This document shows, piece after piece, positions 6,314-8,710 of a stretch of 8,710 nucleotides of DNA (position 1 is its first letter; each line of letters starts with the position of its first letter). A program made the translations under genes and the position numbers. The notes beneath the pieces are model-generated. The model searched no databases. It had not been told where the DNA came from and worked only from the letters and a program-made list of their open reading frames with translations. This DNA comes from Clostridia bacterium. GTDB lineage: Bacteria > Bacillota_A > Clostridia > Oscillospirales > CAG-272. The stretch is from the NCBI GenBank assembly GCA_017452945.1, contig JAFTLD010000030.1, positions 1-8,710 of the forward strand, given 5' to 3'.

Positions 6314-6344
6314 AGCCGCGGTGAAAGCCGCGGCTGTTTGGTTG
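6314..6344 (+). terminator. Intrinsic terminator of the sigma operon
   Basis: AGCCGCGG (6314-6321) and CCGCGGCT (6328-6335) form a perfect eight-bp GC-rich stem with a six-base loop, followed by GTTTGGTTG. The T-run is broken but U-rich. It begins 11 bases after the stop codon of the membrane protein gene, the right place to end the operon. Confidence 0.75.
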
Positions 6345-6475
6345 TGCCGGTGCGGGCTGTCGAAGGCGCCAGCCCCTACCGACGGATATATCGTGTACAC
6401 GAATTTCTTACATGGATATGGAAAAACCGATATTCCAACCGGTAGGGGGCGGCGCCTCGACGACCCGTGCCTGCA
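6345..6475. mobile_element. MITE-like 131-bp element with imperfect terminal inverted repeats
   Basis: The left arm (6353-6380) and right arm (6441-6467) are inverted copies of the TGTAGGG/GACTGTCCG family; the left arm matches the unit at 38-65 at 21 of 28 positions in the same orientation. Pairing continues inward (TACCGACGG against CCAACCGGTA, then ATATATC against GATATTCC) and weakly outward to about 6345 and 6475. The interior contains the perfect palindrome TCGTGTACACGA (6391-6402) and no ORF of note. The units point outward here, opposite to the arrangement at 1-65. It sits between the sigma operon terminator and the recA promoter. No target duplication is evident, so transposition is inference. 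Confidence 0.65.
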
Positions 6476-6488
6476 TAAAGTGCTTTCT

Positions 6489-6607
6489 TGTATGCCAAAC
6501 AAACATGCATACACAACATCGCGCCAAATTCGGAAAATAATGCATCTATTAATAGCCGAAATGAAAATTAAAATTCCGATTTTGGAACAAAACATTTGTA
6601 AAACCTA
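6489..6607. other. AT-rich region upstream of the recA promoter
   Basis: A seven-bp inverted repeat, TGTATGC (6489-6495) and GCATACA (6507-6513), is followed by about 70 bases rich in A and T (6536-6607) that could serve as an UP element for the recA promoter. I searched it for a LexA box of the GAAC-N4-GTTC type; only a half-site, GAAC in TTTGGAACAAAAC, is visible. No gene is supported. Confidence 0.35.
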
Positions 6608-6636
6608 TTGACAAAGCGTGCGCGAGGGTGTATAAT
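6608..6636 (+). promoter_or_regulatory. Consensus sigma-A promoter of recA-recX
   Basis: TTGACA (6608-6613) and TATAAT (6631-6636) are both perfect consensus hexamers with a 17-base spacer. Transcription would start near 6643, giving a leader of about 50 bases. A GC-rich hairpin can form in the leader (about 6656-6673, GCCTGCGC...GCGGGC) just before the ribosome binding site. Such a strong promoter would usually need a repressor to be inducible, yet no full LexA operator overlaps it. Confidence 0.9.
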
Positions 6637-6692
6637 ATTGCCATAACAGAATGAGGGCCTGCGCATTTGCGGGCGGAAAGAGGAGTACGAAT

Positions 6693-7805
6693 ATGGCAAA
6701 GAAAGCAGCAGTTACGGAAGTCGTTGTAGATAAGCAGGCGGAAAAGCAAAGAGCCTTAAATACCGCAATGGCGCAGATCGAGCGTGAGTTTGGCGCGGGC
6801 GCGGTTATGCGTTTGGGTGAGAACGCGCACATGGAGGTGCAGGCGGTTTCCACGGGATCTATCTCGTTGGATATGGCGTTGGGTATCGGCGGCGTTCCCA
6901 AGGGCAGAATTATTGAGATTTTCGGGCCCGAGTCCTCGGGTAAAACTACGGTTGCCTTGCATATCGTAGCAGAGGTGCAAAAGGCGGGCGGTGAGGCTGC
7001 GTTTATTGACGCAGAGCATGCGCTGGATCCCGTTTATGCAAAGGCGCTGGGCGTAGATATCAACAATTTGCTGGTTTCTCAGCCCGATTGCGGTGAGGAT
7101 GCGCTGGAGATCACCGAGGCATTGGTGCGCTCGGGTGCCATCGATTGCGTGGTCATCGACTCGGTAGCAGCACTGGTTCCCAAGCAGGAATTGGATGGCG
7201 ATATGGGACAGGCACAGATGGGTATGCAGGCGCGTCTGATGTCGCAGGCTATGCGTAAGCTGTCGGCTGTCATCAATAAGTCTAATTGCGTGGTCATCTT
7301 TATTAACCAGCTGCGTGAAAAGGTGGGCGTGATGTACGGTAACCCCGAAACCACCACGGGCGGCCGTGCGCTTAAGTTCTATGCGTCCGTGCGTATTGAT
7401 ATCAGAAAGACCGATCAGCTCAAAAACGGCAGCGATATTTACGGTAACCGCGTCAAGTGTAAGATCGTTAAGAATAAGGTTGCTCCCCCCTTCCGCGTAG
7501 CAGAGTTTGACATTCTGTACGGTAAGGGCATTTCCCGTTCCAGTGAGGTGTTGGATTTCGCCATTACCTCGGATATCATCAAAAAGAGCGGCTCGTGGTT
7601 CTCGTATAACGGTGAGAGAATTGGCCAGGGCAAGGACAACGTGCGCAAGCTGATCGAGGGCAATCCCGCGCTGATGGCCGAGATTGAGGAAAAGGTACGC
7701 GCGTTGCTTGCAAACCGCGATATGCTGGTGGAAGAGGAATTCGATTTGGACGACGAGGATGAGGACGATGCATTCGACATCCGCGTACTCAAGGATGAGG
7801 AATAA
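6693..7805 (+). CDS. recA: RecA recombinase
   Basis: RecA binds single-stranded DNA as an ATP-dependent filament, drives homologous strand exchange and triggers LexA self-cleavage. The 370-residue protein shows every core motif: Walker A GPESSGKT (78-85), the catalytic-Glu segment [10 protein letters not shown] (104-113), Walker [11 protein letters not shown] (152-161), the L1 region [20 protein letters not shown] (166-185), the L2 region [20 protein letters not shown] (204-223) and the signature ALKFYASVR (226-234). The C-terminus ends in an acidic tail (346-370, about half Asp/Glu), which in E. coli restrains DNA binding. L1 has GQAQ where many RecA proteins have GDSH. I chose ATG 6693 because AGAGGAG lies seven bases upstream; the in-frame ATG at 6651 has no such site and sits near the predicted transcript start. 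It forms an operon with recX, 15 bases downstream. Confidence 0.98.
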   Translation: MAKKAAVTEVVVDKQAEKQRALNTAMAQIEREFGAGAVMRLGENAHMEVQAVSTGSISLDMALGIGGVPKGRIIEIFGPESSGKTTVALHIVAEVQKAGGEAAFIDAEHALDPVYAKALGVDINNLLVSQPDCGEDALEITEALVRSGAIDCVVIDSVAALVPKQELDGDMGQAQMGMQARLMSQAMRKLSAVINKSNCVVIFINQLREKVGVMYGNPETTTGGRALKFYASVRIDIRKTDQLKNGSDIYGNRVKCKIVKNKVAPPFRVAEFDILYGKGISRSSEVLDFAITSDIIKKSGSWFSYNGERIGQGKDNVRKLIEGNPALMAEIEEKVRALLANRDMLVEEEFDLDDEDEDDAFDIRVLKDEE

Positions 7806-7820
7806 GAGCGTCGGAAGGAT

Positions 7821-8465
7821 ATGGAAATTCGTATCAAGCGGATCACACCCGTACCCGACAAGGGGCTTGTATGGGTGACGCTGATTTTACGGGGCGAGAG
7901 CGCTGAGCAGTATCAAAAGGAAAAATATCCGCTGTTGCTCTCGCAATACAAAGAGATGCAGCTGACCGAGGGTGAGATCGATGCCGAGCAAGCAGAGCGG
8001 ATTGCGGACGAGTCCGGCGTTTGTCGCGCGTACGTGCGTGGGCTGACCTCGCTTTCCTATGGGGATCGCTCTGCGCGAGAGCTGACCTACAAGCTTGTGC
8101 AAAAGGGCTGCGACAAGGAGCATGCCGCGCGCGCGGTTGCCATGCTGATCGAGGCGGGATATTTGCGCGAAAGCTCTGCTGCTTTGCGTGAAGCCGAGCG
8201 AAGTGTGGCGAAGAACAGAAGCCGCAGACGCGTGGAATATGATTTGCGCGCCAAGGGCTACGACGCTTCGGATGCCGACGTGCAAGCCTACCTTGACGAG
8301 GTGGATTTTGACGAGGTCTGTGCCAAGGCACTGGCTGTATATTGCCGTCATGGCTTGCCAGAGGGGGAAGAGCTCAAAAAGCTGTATCAGAAAATGCTGG
8401 CGCAGGGCTTTGTACCGTCCGAGGTCAAAAATGCGTTTGCGCAAGCAGACGCACAAGAGGAATGA
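7821..8465 (+). CDS. recX: RecX, regulator of RecA
   Basis: RecX binds RecA filaments and modulates, usually inhibits, recombinase and coprotease activity. The 214-residue protein has an N-terminal beta-rich part (1-50) and then the all-helical RecX repeats. The best preserved is AYVRGLTSLSYGDRSARELT (70-89), leading to KLVQKGCDKE and AMLIEAGYL (107-115). A second repeat includes RRRVEYDLRAKGYD (135-148), and a third ends with KMLAQGFVPSEVKNAF (191-206). The length is typical of Bacillota RecX. GGAAGG (about 7812-7817) lies a short distance before the ATG. The gene follows recA by 15 bases with no promoter between and shares its terminator, so RecA and its modulator are made together. Confidence 0.92.
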   Translation: MEIRIKRITPVPDKGLVWVTLILRGESAEQYQKEKYPLLLSQYKEMQLTEGEIDAEQAERIADESGVCRAYVRGLTSLSYGDRSARELTYKLVQKGCDKEHAARAVAMLIEAGYLRESSAALREAERSVAKNRSRRRVEYDLRAKGYDASDADVQAYLDEVDFDEVCAKALAVYCRHGLPEGEELKKLYQKMLAQGFVPSEVKNAFAQADAQEE

Positions 8466-8510
8466 GCGCAAGTATAAAGAAAAGCAGACCCATCGGGCTG
8501 ATGAGTTAGC

Positions 8511-8562
8511 GGAAAAGTAGCGGGAAATTGTTCGTTTTTGAACAAATTCCTGCTGCTTTTTT
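8511..8562 (+). terminator. Strong, probably bidirectional terminator of recA-recX
   Basis: AGCGGGAAATTGTTC (8519-8533) pairs with GAACAAATTCCTGCT (8540-8554) across a GTTTTT loop, with one G-T wobble and one A-A mismatch. The stem extends outward through G8517-C8556, then through AAAA (8513-8516) pairing with the T-run GCTTTTTT (8555-8562). The A-tract on one side and T-tract on the other mean it could stop transcription from both strands. It lies about 45 bases after the recX stop. Confidence 0.88.
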
Positions 8563-8593
8563 GTAAAAGTAAGACGTGAAAGAGCATCTGTAT

Positions 8594-8710
8594 GGTGACC
8601 TCATCCGGCGCTACGCGCCACCTTCCCCAGCGGGGAAGGCTCATCAAGGTGTCCCGAAGCGGATAATCGAATAAGACGGAGGCACAAAACAAGCCTTCCC
8701 CGCTGGGGAA
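8594..8710. repeat. GC-rich hairpin repeat, inverted copies, cut by the right edge
   Basis: GGCGC-TAC-GCGCC (8607-8619) is followed by CCTTCCCC-AGC-GGGGAAGG (8621-8639). After a 54-base spacer a second hairpin begins, CCTTCCCC-GCT-GGGGAA (8694-8710), whose GCT loop makes it the reverse complement of the first. The window ends inside it. I recall the 'CCTCATCC...CACCTTCCCC' string as a dispersed intergenic repeat in many Clostridia, so this is probably a pair of units in opposite orientation. There is no gene in 8466-8710. Confidence 0.7.

Noticed and set aside
8529..8546. GTTC...GAAC near recX as a LexA (SOS) box
   Set aside because: The half-sites are in the wrong order and spacing (GTTC-N6-GAAC rather than GAAC-N4-GTTC), and they form the top of the terminator stem.

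Overview
The window looks like chromosomal DNA from an anaerobic gut-type Clostridia (Bacillota), probably Oscillospiraceae-like. The reasons are strong AGGAGG-type ribosome binding sites, near-consensus sigma-A promoters, the style of the RecA and RecX proteins, an ECF sigma factor paired with a one-TM partner, and several families of GC-rich intergenic repeats of a kind I associate with such genomes. The taxonomic placement is an inference from style, not a measured match.

Layout. Two genes are on the minus strand: a cytoplasmic GHL6/GH42-trimerisation type glycoside hydrolase (176-2170) and a 397-residue CofE-like (coenzyme F420-0:L-glutamate ligase family) protein (2475-3668). A divergent intergenic region (3669-4051) follows. 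On the plus strand are an ECF sigma factor (4052-4639), overlapping by four bases a 555-residue single-TM putative anti-sigma/sensor protein (4636-6303), then recA (6693-7805) and recX (7821-8465), which form one operon. Each of the four transcription units has its own recognisable promoter, all with 17-bp spacers. Terminators of varying quality can be seen after the CofE-like gene, the sigma operon and recA-recX.

The intergenic spaces hold repeats. One family of about 28 bp (TGTAGGG...GACTGTCCG type) occurs in five full or partial units: two at the left edge, one touching the stop of the CofE-like gene, and two as terminal inverted repeats of a 131-bp element upstream of recA. A second element (2274-2371) has three interlocked inverted-repeat pairs. 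A third (about 8594-8710) carries CCTTCCCC/GGGGAAGG hairpins in inverted copies and runs off the right edge.

How the genes work together: recA-recX is a standard recombination and SOS module (recombinase plus its modulator). The sigma/TM pair is a plausible signal-to-transcription module with an unknown stimulus. The hydrolase and the CofE-like protein are separate units with no evident link to these. I do not see a clearly new multi-gene system. The best leads are the sigma/sensor pair with its possible 39-codon leader ORF, the CofE-like protein in a lineage not expected to make F420, and the mobile-looking repeats.
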